In this document: positions 20,017 through 28,692 of the stretch, piece by piece
Layout of the letters: each line of letters begins with the position of its first letter
Position numbering within the stretch: the first letter of the stretch is position 1
From: a virus
Reading direction: 5' to 3' (one strand)
Length of the DNA stretch: 64,000 bases
Virus record (IMG/VR): IMGVR_UViG_3300017767_005578
Location: 1-64,000 of that record
Program-made: the position numbers and the translations under genes
Notes under the pieces: model-generated
Database searches by the model: none
What the model was told of the DNA's origin: nothing
Seen by the model: only the letters and a program-made list of their open reading frames with translations

Positions 20017-22096
20017 GTTGTCTACAAGGGCGATGAGGTCCGTTAATTTTAAAAGAGTTAGAGAGATAACGTTAAATGGGAATATTGAGTTTACTGTTGA
20101 TCTTCCTAATCCTCCTGCATATTATAAGATTGCTAATTGGGATAAAAAAATAAAAGACCAGAGGTGGATGATTCCTGATTGGATTTTATCTCAACGGGAT
20201 TTTGACATGCTTGACATGGATAATCAGATTGATTATTTAAAGCAGGTCACTCACCACAGGATAAATGGGTATTGGTTTTACAACAAGGGTACGATAGAGT
20301 ATTTAACTGGCGACCATTTTTTTTATTTAGCATTTTGGAGGATTGATGGGATTGTTCCTTATTGGAAGGATAGCGATGCTACGTTTTTTTATATCGAGCG
20401 TCATTGTCAGATGTTGGATTCTTGTTTGGGTTGGATGCAGGTTACTAATCGTAGGGATGGTAAGACTGGTAAGGCTACTTCTATTATTTACAATCGGATT
20501 ACGTTAAGTTATGATGCCAATGGAGGTATTCAGAGTAAGACGAATAAGGATGCCAGTATGATCTTCAAGAAGATGGTCAAGAGTTGGCAGAAGTTGCCTG
20601 ATTATTTAAAGCCTGAAGATTCGGGTGACACTAATCCAAGTTCAGCGTTAAAGTTTGAAGAACCAGCCAAGAGGAGTACTAAGGGTGGTAAGAAGATTTA
20701 CAAGGAGGTTTTGAACTCAATGATTGATTACAAGCCTTCTGTTGAGAATGCTTATGATGGTAATAAGTTGAAGTATTACTATGATGATGAGTATGGAAAA
20801 ACTACTGAGGTGGATGTTAATGACCGTTGGCAGGTTGTCAAGGAGTGTTTGGTCCAGGGTAAGAATATTGTAGGAAAGAGTTTGCATACTACTACTGCCG
20901 AGGAGATGGAGGAAAAGGGTGGAGCTGCTGCTAAGGATATGTGGGATGACTCTAACATTTTGGAGTCTGAGGTTCAGGGCAGGGAGTTTACTGTTTCGGG
21001 ATTGTTAAGGTGGTTTAAGCCTGCCACTCATGGTTTGGAGGGGTTTATAGATAAGTATGGATATAGTGTTGTTGAAGACCCTGCGAAGCCTGTTGTTGGC
21101 ATTGACGGAAAGAAGATAGAGATAGGTAGTCTTACTTACATTAATCGTAGGAGAAAGGGGTTAACGGGAAATAAGTTAGCAGGAGAGAAGAGGAAGTATC
21201 CTTTGACTGTTGATGAAGCTTTTATTGAGGAGGGGAAGTTGAGTCCTTTTGATATTATTAAGTTGAATGATCAAATATCTTATAATGGCACACTTAATAA
21301 TAAGGTCATACAAGGAAACTTCGTATGGATAGACAGACATAATTTAGAGGTCGGTTGGCAGCCTTCGGTACATGGAAGGTGGAAGGTGTTATGGATGCCA
21401 GTTGTTGATGACAGGAATAAGACGATACAAACTTCCAGGGGTTTAAAGCCTCGTAACTTTGATAAGTTTGTAGCAGGGTGTGACCCTTTTGACCATAAGG
21501 TAACTACGGATAATAAGAAGTCCAATGGAGCTAGTTATGTGTATAGGAAGTTAGACCCTTTTGACCAGGAGCAGAGTGATACTTTTGTTTGTGAGTATGT
21601 TAATCGTCCTGCCACTCCTGATATGTTTTATGAGGACATGATAAAGCAGTGTATTTTTTATGGTTGTGAGTTGTTGTGTGAGAACAATAAGATTGGTTTA
21701 ATAAATTGGTTTGAGAACAATGGTTATGGTGGTTACTTAATGGACAGACCAGATTTCACTCATACTGATTATAGTAGGAAGCGTCAGAAGGAGAAGGGGA
21801 TACCTATGAACTCGGAGGCTGTTCGTCAGAGGGCTATAGAAGTTACTGAAAGTTTTGTGTATGCTAATACTGGTTATGACTTCGAGAACAACATTTATGG
21901 GAAGGTTTTTTTTAATGATTTATTAAAGTGTTGGATAAAATTCAATCCTCAGAAGTGGACAGATTACGATGAGTTTGTTGCGGCTGCTTTGTGTCTTTTT
22001 GGTAAGGAAAGGTATGTAAGAAAAAAGACTCGAAAAAGCACTCGTTCTGTGGGTAGATTCATCAAAACATATAAGAGGCATGGGGGTTTCAAGTGA
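20009..22096 (+). CDS. terL: terminase large subunit
   Basis: A 695-residue packaging motor. Residues about 147-156 (NRRDGKTGKA) are a degenerate Walker A; YYYDDEYGK (about 256-264) is Walker B with its catalytic acid, and HTTTAEEM (about 293) fits the coupling motif. The nuclease domain has AGCDPFD (about 489-495), a Cys-Glu-Asn stretch (LLCENNK, about 557) and the last acidic motif in YDEFVAAALCLFG (about 653). It binds the portal and pumps DNA into the prohead using ATP. Size and motif spelling are like crAss-like and Cellulophaga podovirus terminases. Codons are G/T-ending in most of its length. Confidence 0.9.
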   Translation: MGKLSTRAMRSVNFKRVREITLNGNIEFTVDLPNPPAYYKIANWDKKIKDQRWMIPDWILSQRDFDMLDMDNQIDYLKQVTHHRINGYWFYNKGTIEYLTGDHFFYLAFWRIDGIVPYWKDSDATFFYIERHCQMLDSCLGWMQVTNRRDGKTGKATSIIYNRITLSYDANGGIQSKTNKDASMIFKKMVKSWQKLPDYLKPEDSGDTNPSSALKFEEPAKRSTKGGKKIYKEVLNSMIDYKPSVENAYDGNKLKYYYDDEYGKTTEVDVNDRWQVVKECLVQGKNIVGKSLHTTTAEEMEEKGGAAAKDMWDDSNILESEVQGREFTVSGLLRWFKPATHGLEGFIDKYGYSVVEDPAKPVVGIDGKKIEIGSLTYINRRRKGLTGNKLAGEKRKYPLTVDEAFIEEGKLSPFDIIKLNDQISYNGTLNNKVIQGNFVWIDRHNLEVGWQPSVHGRWKVLWMPVVDDRNKTIQTSRGLKPRNFDKFVAGCDPFDHKVTTDNKKSNGASYVYRKLDPFDQEQSDTFVCEYVNRPATPDMFYEDMIKQCIFYGCELLCENNKIGLINWFENNGYGGYLMDRPDFTHTDYSRKRQKEKGIPMNSEAVRQRAIEVTESFVYANTGYDFENNIYGKVFFNDLLKCWIKFNPQKWTDYDEFVAAALCLFGKERYVRKKTRKSTRSVGRFIKTYKRHGGFK

Positions 22097-22146
22097 GTTA
22101 AAATAATTGCTTACATTTGTTAGTATAACTATTTTTTAGTAAGAGA

Positions 22147-24531
22147 ATGACAAAATCAAATACTAAGCTTCCTAATTTTCCGAATCCCACCTTATCTAAA
22201 GAGGAGAAATCAACTAAAAAATACGGATTAGGTTGTGCGAAAGCGATATACGGAAAACACAGGGGTACTGATTGGTCGGTTTACAATAAAATCGCAAAGT
22301 TCGTAGAAAACAGAAAAGCAGCAGAGGGTTTAGCTAGTATTGACAAGTTCAAGGACTTGTTGGATTTGAATGGAGATTCTTCTTACTTAAATTTAGATTG
22401 GCAGTCGGTTTCTGTAGTTCCTAAGTTTGTTCAGTTGGTAGTTGGTGAAATGATTAACCAAGAGTTTAAGGTTAATGCGGTTGCTATGGATGAATCCTCA
22501 ATGGAAAAATTTGAGGAGGAGAAGAACAAGATATATGCCAATATGTTGATGGCTGAATTTTCTCAGAAGATGGAGGCTGAGACTGGTTTTTCTATGGTTG
22601 ATAAATCTATTCCAGTTCCGAAAGATTTGGAGGAGGCAGATGTTTTAATAGAGACAACTTTAAAGCAGGCTGTAGAAATAGCTATGGAGGTTTGTGTGTC
22701 TTTTGTTTTGCGTTCTAACAATTTTGACAAGGAGGTAAAGGAAAGGTTAATTAGAGATTTGGTGGTTATAAAGATATGTGCTACTAGAACTTATTTTGAT
22801 GACAACAACGACATTAAGTTAAGGTATGTAGATCCTGCTAATTTAGTTTTACCATATTCAAAAGACCCTTACTTTAGGGATACTCCTTATACGGGTGAGG
22901 TGTTAAAGATGAGCTTTCATGATTTTGTTGCTTTGGTTGGTGATGAGATGACTGAGGAGCAGTATTATGATATTGCTAAAAGAGTTGGAAAGCAAAACAT
23001 TAGTGTAGATGGATTAACGCAAGAGAATGGTAGGTACTATCAGTCACCTTATTACGGTAGGGGTCAGGTTGATGATTTTTACATTGAGGTTTTAGATTTT
23101 GAGATTAGGTCCACTAATTACGAGTTGACTTATGAGCAAAAATACATTAGCAAAGGAAATTTTTTCTTAAACAAAAAGAAAACAGGTTACGAGCCTAAGA
23201 AGTATAGTAAGAAAAAAAGGGATGTAACCAGAAAGAAGGTAGAGGTTTTTTATGAGGGGTTATATGTTATAGGTTCTGATTATATCTATAAGTATGGTCT
23301 TCAGGAAAACATGAATAGACCTAAGAAGAGTGGTGCTTACTGCTCTGAGGTTAAGAGTAGATATAGCATTATTGCTCCAGGCATGTATGACATGGAGAAT
23401 AAGTCTATGGTTGAGCAGATGTTACCTTTTGATAATCAGATGACTTTAGCTTATTTAAAGCTTCAGCAACAGATGATTAAGGCTAGACCAGCAGGTTTGG
23501 CTGTTGATTCTTCTTCTTTGGAGGATGTGTTAAAAGGTAGAGGTGAGGATTTCCTAGACCCAACTGATATTGTAGAGATCTTTGATCAGACGGGTAACTT
23601 ATATTACAGAAGTGAGGATTCGGAGTTTGGTGGGATGATTAATCAGAAGCCTATTCAGGAACTTGCTAATGGTCTTAGTCCAAGTGCTTTGTATTTCGTT
23701 GAGGTTTGGAATCACAACTTGAATATGATTAGGACAATTACGGGGTTGAATGAAGCTAGGGATGGTTCTACTCCTTCTTCTAAAGCTTTGGTTGGCGTTC
23801 AGAAAATGGCTGTAAATATGAGCCGTAATGCCACCAGGTCTTTAAACGATGCTTATATCCACAGTTTTAAATCATTGGCTGACAATATAGCTATGATGGT
23901 CCAGAATAAGGCTATTGCAGATGGGTTGAGAGGTTATGAATTGTCTTTAGGTAAAGAGGTTGTTGATGTTGTTAAAATAATAAAAGAGCTAAGTCTAGCG
24001 GAACTAGGCATAGAGATTGAAATACTTCCTAGTGCCGAAGAGATGCAAGAGTTAAATATTTTAATTGAGAAAGCTATAACGGCTCAATCTATAGAGCTGG
24101 AAGACGCTATGGAGGTTAAGGATGTTGCTAAGGTTAATATCAAGAAGGCGACACACTTATTAAAGAAAAGAAGAAAAGAAAAGCAGGAGTCAGATATGGC
24201 TATAGCTAATAACGCTTCACAACAGAACGCTCAAGCACAGATGCAGTCACAACAATCTGCTGCTCAGTCTCAGATGCAACTAAAACAAATGGAGCATCAA
24301 ATGGACATGGAGAAACTTCAAATGGAGTATCAGTTAAAGATGCAGTTAGAGCAGATGAAAGCCAGAACAAAAGGTATGGCAGACGCAGAGGTTGCTATGA
24401 TTAATAATGATGAAAAGTTAAAGCAGATAGATGCTGCTAAAAAGAATAATATTGATGATACTTCCATAGGTAATTCGGTGAGAGAGCCTCAAGTATTTAA
24501 GGGAGTGGGAGATAGCAGAAAATTAGATTAA
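22147..24531 (+). CDS. portal protein
   Basis: A 794-residue protein directly downstream of TerL, the normal portal position. The N-terminus (NFPNPTLSKEEKSTKKYG ... WSVYNKIAKFVENRKAAEGL) and the core (LNLDWQSVSVVPKFVQLVVG) match portal proteins of crAss-like phages as I recall them. The C-terminal 120 residues are a Gln/Met-rich coiled coil (QAQMQSQQSAAQSQMQLK), which would form the crown. It makes the ring at one capsid vertex through which DNA enters. TACATTTG at 22112 could be a promoter element upstream. Confidence 0.85.
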   Translation: MTKSNTKLPNFPNPTLSKEEKSTKKYGLGCAKAIYGKHRGTDWSVYNKIAKFVENRKAAEGLASIDKFKDLLDLNGDSSYLNLDWQSVSVVPKFVQLVVGEMINQEFKVNAVAMDESSMEKFEEEKNKIYANMLMAEFSQKMEAETGFSMVDKSIPVPKDLEEADVLIETTLKQAVEIAMEVCVSFVLRSNNFDKEVKERLIRDLVVIKICATRTYFDDNNDIKLRYVDPANLVLPYSKDPYFRDTPYTGEVLKMSFHDFVALVGDEMTEEQYYDIAKRVGKQNISVDGLTQENGRYYQSPYYGRGQVDDFYIEVLDFEIRSTNYELTYEQKYISKGNFFLNKKKTGYEPKKYSKKKRDVTRKKVEVFYEGLYVIGSDYIYKYGLQENMNRPKKSGAYCSEVKSRYSIIAPGMYDMENKSMVEQMLPFDNQMTLAYLKLQQQMIKARPAGLAVDSSSLEDVLKGRGEDFLDPTDIVEIFDQTGNLYYRSEDSEFGGMINQKPIQELANGLSPSALYFVEVWNHNLNMIRTITGLNEARDGSTPSSKALVGVQKMAVNMSRNATRSLNDAYIHSFKSLADNIAMMVQNKAIADGLRGYELSLGKEVVDVVKIIKELSLAELGIEIEILPSAEEMQELNILIEKAITAQSIELEDAMEVKDVAKVNIKKATHLLKKRRKEKQESDMAIANNASQQNAQAQMQSQQSAAQSQMQLKQMEHQMDMEKLQMEYQLKMQLEQMKARTKGMADAEVAMINNDEKLKQIDAAKKNNIDDTSIGNSVREPQVFKGVGDSRKLD

Positions 24532-24574
24532 AAATTTTTATTATATATTAGTTAAACCGTAAATTAAAATTAAA

Positions 24575-25657
24575 ATGAGTTTTGAAGATTTATTAAAAGC
24601 CCAAGGGCTTAAAGTTGTTGGTTCTGGAGATGCGTCAAGAGAAGAGCAACCAAAACAAGAAGCTGAACCTCAACAGGAGGTTAAAGATACAGAGGAAACC
24701 CCTCAACCAGAAGCTAAGGAGGAATCTGAGGCTGAGGTTAAAGAGATTAGTTTTGAGGATTCTTTTAAAGAGAAATACGGTTCTTTAGAAGACCTAGAAG
24801 CTAAATTAAGTTCTTTGGAAGAAAAGGCAAGTGCTTCAAAATTTGAAGACAAGTACGAGTCTGATAGTATAGATAGACTAGAAAAGGTGTTAGGTTCTGG
24901 GTTCTCTTGGGATAAGATAAAAGAGATTGCAGACGTTAAGACGCTAAATGTTGATTCATTAGATGGTCGTCAAGCATTATCTAAAATGTTAGAAATGAAA
25001 GACGGCTTATCCACAGCAGAGATAAACGCTAAGTTAAGGGAGTATGACAAACTTAATGATGCAGATTTAGATTTGATGGATGACGATGAGAAAATCGAAC
25101 ATAAAGCAGCTTTAGCACGTTATGATAGGCTACAAAAGGAAAGTAAAGATTTCTTAAATTCTGTAAAGAATGATGAGAAGTATTCTTTGCCAGACTTGAA
25201 AAAACCTACAGATGACAAAGAACTAATAGAGAAGCAACAAAAAGAATTTGAAGAATTGAAGAATCGTTATGAGTCTTCTGTTTCAGAATCATTAAAAGAA
25301 TTTAACTCAGTAAGTCTTAAACTCGGAGAGGATAATGAATTTACGTTTGAGTTGAATGATGAGATGAAGCAAAAGGTTCAGGAAAGGATGAATGGTATCA
25401 ATGAGTATTATAGCAACTTCGTTAGTGCTAACGGTGTAGATTATAATAATATGAAGGAGACTATCGCCAAAGAACTTTTTTTCGATCAAATATTGAAGTC
25501 GGCAGTTGAGGCTAACATTAACAAAGGCGAGATAAATGCTGTGAAGGAGATTAACAACGTAGTTGATAAATCTAAGAAATCACAAGCACCATCTTCTAAT
25601 GCTAGTGTTCAGGATCAGATAATTGACGGTTTCTTAAAAGGTCAAGGAATTAGATAA
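24575..25657 (+). CDS. scaffolding-like protein
   Basis: A 360-residue acidic protein between portal and major capsid genes. The N-terminal 80 residues are Glu/Gln/Pro-rich and likely disordered (REEQPKQEAEPQQEV, TPQPEAKEESEAE). Long charged helices follow (LEDLEAKLSSLEEKAS; VKNDEKYSLPDLKK). Position and composition fit the scaffold that shapes the prohead and leaves before DNA packaging. The leader is AAATTAAAATTAAA. Sequence alone does not prove scaffolding activity. Confidence 0.7.
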   Translation: MSFEDLLKAQGLKVVGSGDASREEQPKQEAEPQQEVKDTEETPQPEAKEESEAEVKEISFEDSFKEKYGSLEDLEAKLSSLEEKASASKFEDKYESDSIDRLEKVLGSGFSWDKIKEIADVKTLNVDSLDGRQALSKMLEMKDGLSTAEINAKLREYDKLNDADLDLMDDDEKIEHKAALARYDRLQKESKDFLNSVKNDEKYSLPDLKKPTDDKELIEKQQKEFEELKNRYESSVSESLKEFNSVSLKLGEDNEFTFELNDEMKQKVQERMNGINEYYSNFVSANGVDYNNMKETIAKELFFDQILKSAVEANINKGEINAVKEINNVVDKSKKSQAPSSNASVQDQIIDGFLKGQGIR

Positions 25658-25675
25658 TTTTAAAAACTAAAAAAA

Positions 25676-27103
25676 ATGGCATTACCATATCAAGGAGGTA
25701 GTTTTAACAGAGTTGGAGATTATAACTTTGTAACTACAATGGATTTACACAAGCCAGAGATTGAGTCAGAATTAACTCAAACTTTTGGTAATCAAATGTT
25801 AACAGGAATGTTATCAATGATTGGAGCAGAAAAAGGTGTTTCTGCTTTGGAATATACTCACTACGAGGAAGAAAGAATTTACCCTAAGCTTTACGCTACT
25901 TCAGCAGGAGCAGCAGCAGGAGCGCAAGCAACTTTCACTATGGCTGCATCATCTAAATATGATGTTCCAGAATTTGCTTCTCCTTATGATGGAAGTACTA
26001 CTTCTTCTATCACTATTCCAAGAAGAGGTGAATTAATCTTAATTAAGCCTGCATCAGGAATTGTTTCTGCTGACAGATACATTAAGGCTATTATAGACGA
26101 GGTTACTGCAACAACTTTCAAGGCTTCGCCTTTGGATTCTGGTGACAGTGTTCCAGCTATAGGTTCAGCTCAAGAAATCGTTATCTACGGTAACGCTTAC
26201 GGAGAAGGTTCTATGCAGCCAGGAGCTAGACAGACTAAAGTTAAAAAAGAGATTAACCAAATTCAGACTGTAAAAGGAACTTATGAAGTTACTTCAACAG
26301 AAAGAGATATGTTATCTTGGGTTGACTTTGTAGGTAAAGACGGTAAGGCAGGTAAGATGTACTACCTAAAAGGAGAGGCTGATGAGTATAAAAACTTCAT
26401 GTCTCAAAAGGAATTGACTTTACTTTTGGGTGAGAAGCTTAACAACGATACTGTAGCTAATGCTTGGGTTGCTAACGCTAATAACGATAACAACTTTGGT
26501 CCACTTTCTCTAACAGAGGGTCTTATACCAGGTATCCTATCAAAAGGAAACACTTCTGCTTACGCTCAAAACACAGGTTGGGATAAGCAAGATGCTGAGT
26601 CTTTAGTTAAGGTTTTGGATAAGCAAAAAGGTTCTAAGAGCAATCTATTAGCTCCAGGAATTGACTTGTCTATTGCGATTGACAACACTCTAGCTTCTTA
26701 CAAGACTGCAGGTGCTATTACTTATGGTAACTACACTTTCTCTGAAGAGGCGAGCGTAAACTTCCAGTTTGACAAGTTCAAGATTGATGACTACATCTTC
26801 TCTAAGAAGAAGTTTGATTCTTTCAATGACCTTCAGACTTTAGGTGCTGATGGTTTTGGTTTCACAAACGAAGGTCTTGTTATCCCAATGGATCAGACTA
26901 GAGATGCTGGAACAGGAGAGAAGACTAATCACTTAAGACTTCGTTACTTGGTTAATCCTGCTACAGGAGAAAGAAACCAAAGATCGGAGATTATTGATAA
27001 CTACAAAATCACTGGTAAGGATACTTATAGCGTATTCTACAAGGACAACGTAGGTCTAGAGTCTTTCTGTTTGAACAAGTTCGCTTACATCAAGCAAGGA
27101 TAA
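25676..27103 (+). CDS. major capsid protein
   Basis: A 475-residue protein 19 bases after the scaffold gene. It starts MALPYQGGSFNRVGDYNFVT and has a beta/alpha mix consistent with an HK97-type fold. Codon choice shifts to AAC, TAC, GGT and GCT, a sign of very high expression, and differs from the G/T-ending codons of the packaging genes. A strong terminator follows. I recognise the general crAss-like capsid layout from order (TerL, portal, scaffold, capsid). It self-assembles into the shell, probably with help from the GroES-like protein. Confidence 0.85.
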   Translation: MALPYQGGSFNRVGDYNFVTTMDLHKPEIESELTQTFGNQMLTGMLSMIGAEKGVSALEYTHYEEERIYPKLYATSAGAAAGAQATFTMAASSKYDVPEFASPYDGSTTSSITIPRRGELILIKPASGIVSADRYIKAIIDEVTATTFKASPLDSGDSVPAIGSAQEIVIYGNAYGEGSMQPGARQTKVKKEINQIQTVKGTYEVTSTERDMLSWVDFVGKDGKAGKMYYLKGEADEYKNFMSQKELTLLLGEKLNNDTVANAWVANANNDNNFGPLSLTEGLIPGILSKGNTSAYAQNTGWDKQDAESLVKVLDKQKGSKSNLLAPGIDLSIAIDNTLASYKTAGAITYGNYTFSEEASVNFQFDKFKIDDYIFSKKKFDSFNDLQTLGADGFGFTNEGLVIPMDQTRDAGTGEKTNHLRLRYLVNPATGERNQRSEIIDNYKITGKDTYSVFYKDNVGLESFCLNKFAYIKQG

Positions 27104-27120
27104 TTCTACAAGGATTAAAA

Positions 27121-27150
27121 AAAGAGGGGTGTTAGTTCATCCCTCTTTTA
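27121..27150 (+). terminator. intrinsic terminator after capsid gene
   Basis: AAAGAGGG and CCCTCTTT pair across GTGTTAGTTCAT, whose outer bases TG/CA also pair, and a T-run follows. It limits read-through from the highly expressed capsid gene. Confidence 0.75.
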
Positions 27151-27174
27151 ATATTAACACTAAGCTTAATTAAT

Positions 27175-27444
27175 ATGGCAGCTAAAACTCCAGCAAAAGG
27201 TAAAAGATTTGTAAAAGTTGTAAAAAACAGTAAAACTGGAAGAACTAAAAAAGTTTCTTATGGTCAAGCAGGAAAAGCTAAAGGAGGAGGAGACAGAATA
27301 CGTCCTGGTACTAAAAAAGGTGATGCGTACTGCGCTAGAAGTGCAGGTATTGCTAAGAAACACCCTTCAGCACGTAAGGCTAACTCTCCTAACGCTTTAT
27401 CAAGAAAAAAGTGGAAGTGTAAAGGTAAAAAATCAATGAAGTAA
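27175..27444 (+). CDS. small basic Cys-containing virion protein
   Basis: An 89-residue protein rich in Lys and Gly (KGKRFVKVVKNSKTGRTKK) with GDAYCARSAGIAKKHPSARK and ALSRKKWKCKGKK at the C-terminus. The CARSAG ... LSRKKWKC pattern recalls a family of small phage proteins (possibly DUF6321, not checked). Its position right after the major capsid gene suggests a head protein that binds DNA. Role inferred from charge and place. Confidence 0.6.
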   Translation: MAAKTPAKGKRFVKVVKNSKTGRTKKVSYGQAGKAKGGGDRIRPGTKKGDAYCARSAGIAKKHPSARKANSPNALSRKKWKCKGKKSMK

Positions 27445-27481
27445 GTCTTAGGACTTTAAATTAATTAAAACTAAAATTAAA

Positions 27482-28600
27482 ATGGCACAATTAGCAAAGC
27501 AGCCAAAACAGGCTGTAAATTCAGGAATGCGTAATGTCGTATATACGCTAGTTAAATCAAAAAACGGAAAGTACCCTCCTTTCTATCAGATTCCTGCAGA
27601 GGACGAAGTTTATATGGAGTGGGAAGATGATTTCGGGAATCAACAATCAGGGTTAAGAAGAATTAGGTATTCAATTGGTGAGACATCTATATTTGTAGAT
27701 GAGCAATCAGAAACTGCCGAAAAAAGAAGAGGTGTTTTACTCTTTAATGACGGTAATTTAATTTCTCATCCAATGGAGGTTACAAAGCAAAAGTACTTAG
27801 AGTATACTAATCACAATATTGCTAATCACGAAGAGGGAACTGCTGCACCTAATAAGTCAGCTATCTTTAGGTCTAACTCTAGTCAGTATAAGACAAATGT
27901 AAAATTACAAAGACAGGAGAAGATTTTATCTTTATCTCAGATTGTAAACGACTTGTCTGCTGAAGAGATTGAAGGACTGGCAATTACTTTAAATGTAGCT
28001 TTTGACAATACTAATAATGACACAATTATTGCTAGTATAAAAAGTGCAAGAAGCATATTCTTTGACATGATAAACTATGACCCTTACAGATTTGAGAAGG
28101 AGTTAGAATCAGAAACAAGAAGATTTAAAGAGGTGTTGTCTTTAGCATTAAGAGATAATGTTATTTCTTACGACAAAGCAGGTAGGTCTTTCTATAATAA
28201 TATAGGTGGTAAAACAAGAATACTTGATGTCCCTTCTTATGCAGATCCTTTAGATTTCTTTGTAGACTTAGCTACAACAAGAACAGAAATAAAAGAGGCT
28301 TATAAGTCAATTAAGGACGCTGTAGAAAACAACAAGAAGCCAGCTAAAGAGAAGTTTGAAGGAACTAAGGAGTATAAGATGCTTAAGAAAGCTTTAAGAT
28401 TCAAAGTTTGTAAGAATGCTTTTGGTAGTATTTCAGCCAACAATATTGGTATGTTGGGAGAAAGAGGCACAGGAATAAAAGGAGCTACTCAGCACTTAGA
28501 GTTTAATCCTGATGTTTATAAACAGATAGAGGAAATGGTAGTTGAGTGTGAGAACGAAAAACTGCTAGAAGAAGAGAAAAAGGAAGCTGCTAAAAAGTAA
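27482..28600 (+). CDS. structural protein, function unknown (372 aa)
   Basis: Starts MAQLAKQPKQAVNSGMRNVV. An N-terminal beta-rich part (YQIPAEDEVYMEWEDDFG) is followed by a long helical part (SLSQIVNDLSAEEIEGLAI, ETRRFKEVLSLALRDN) and an acidic tail (NEKLLEEEKKEAAKK). Its leader (AAACTAAAATTAAA) and place between the capsid and tail-joining genes suggest a head-associated structural protein. No specific family function is known to me. A terminator follows directly. Confidence 0.6.
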   Translation: MAQLAKQPKQAVNSGMRNVVYTLVKSKNGKYPPFYQIPAEDEVYMEWEDDFGNQQSGLRRIRYSIGETSIFVDEQSETAEKRRGVLLFNDGNLISHPMEVTKQKYLEYTNHNIANHEEGTAAPNKSAIFRSNSSQYKTNVKLQRQEKILSLSQIVNDLSAEEIEGLAITLNVAFDNTNNDTIIASIKSARSIFFDMINYDPYRFEKELESETRRFKEVLSLALRDNVISYDKAGRSFYNNIGGKTRILDVPSYADPLDFFVDLATTRTEIKEAYKSIKDAVENNKKPAKEKFEGTKEYKMLKKALRFKVCKNAFGSISANNIGMLGERGTGIKGATQHLEFNPDVYKQIEEMVVECENEKLLEEEKKEAAKK

Positions 28601-28621
28601 GTTTTTTATGTATTAAAAGCT

Positions 28622-28655
28622 AAAGAGAGGTCAAAAAAGCCTCTCTTTTTTTTTT
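28622..28655 (+). terminator. intrinsic terminator
   Basis: AAAGAGAGG (28622-28630) pairs with CCTCTCTTT (28640-28648) and ten T follow. The end of the T run is directly followed by TATATTTAC (28659-28667), which may be the promoter element for the next gene. Confidence 0.8.
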
Positions 28656-28692
28656 ATGTATATTTACTAATCAATAATGTTATTATAAAAAG

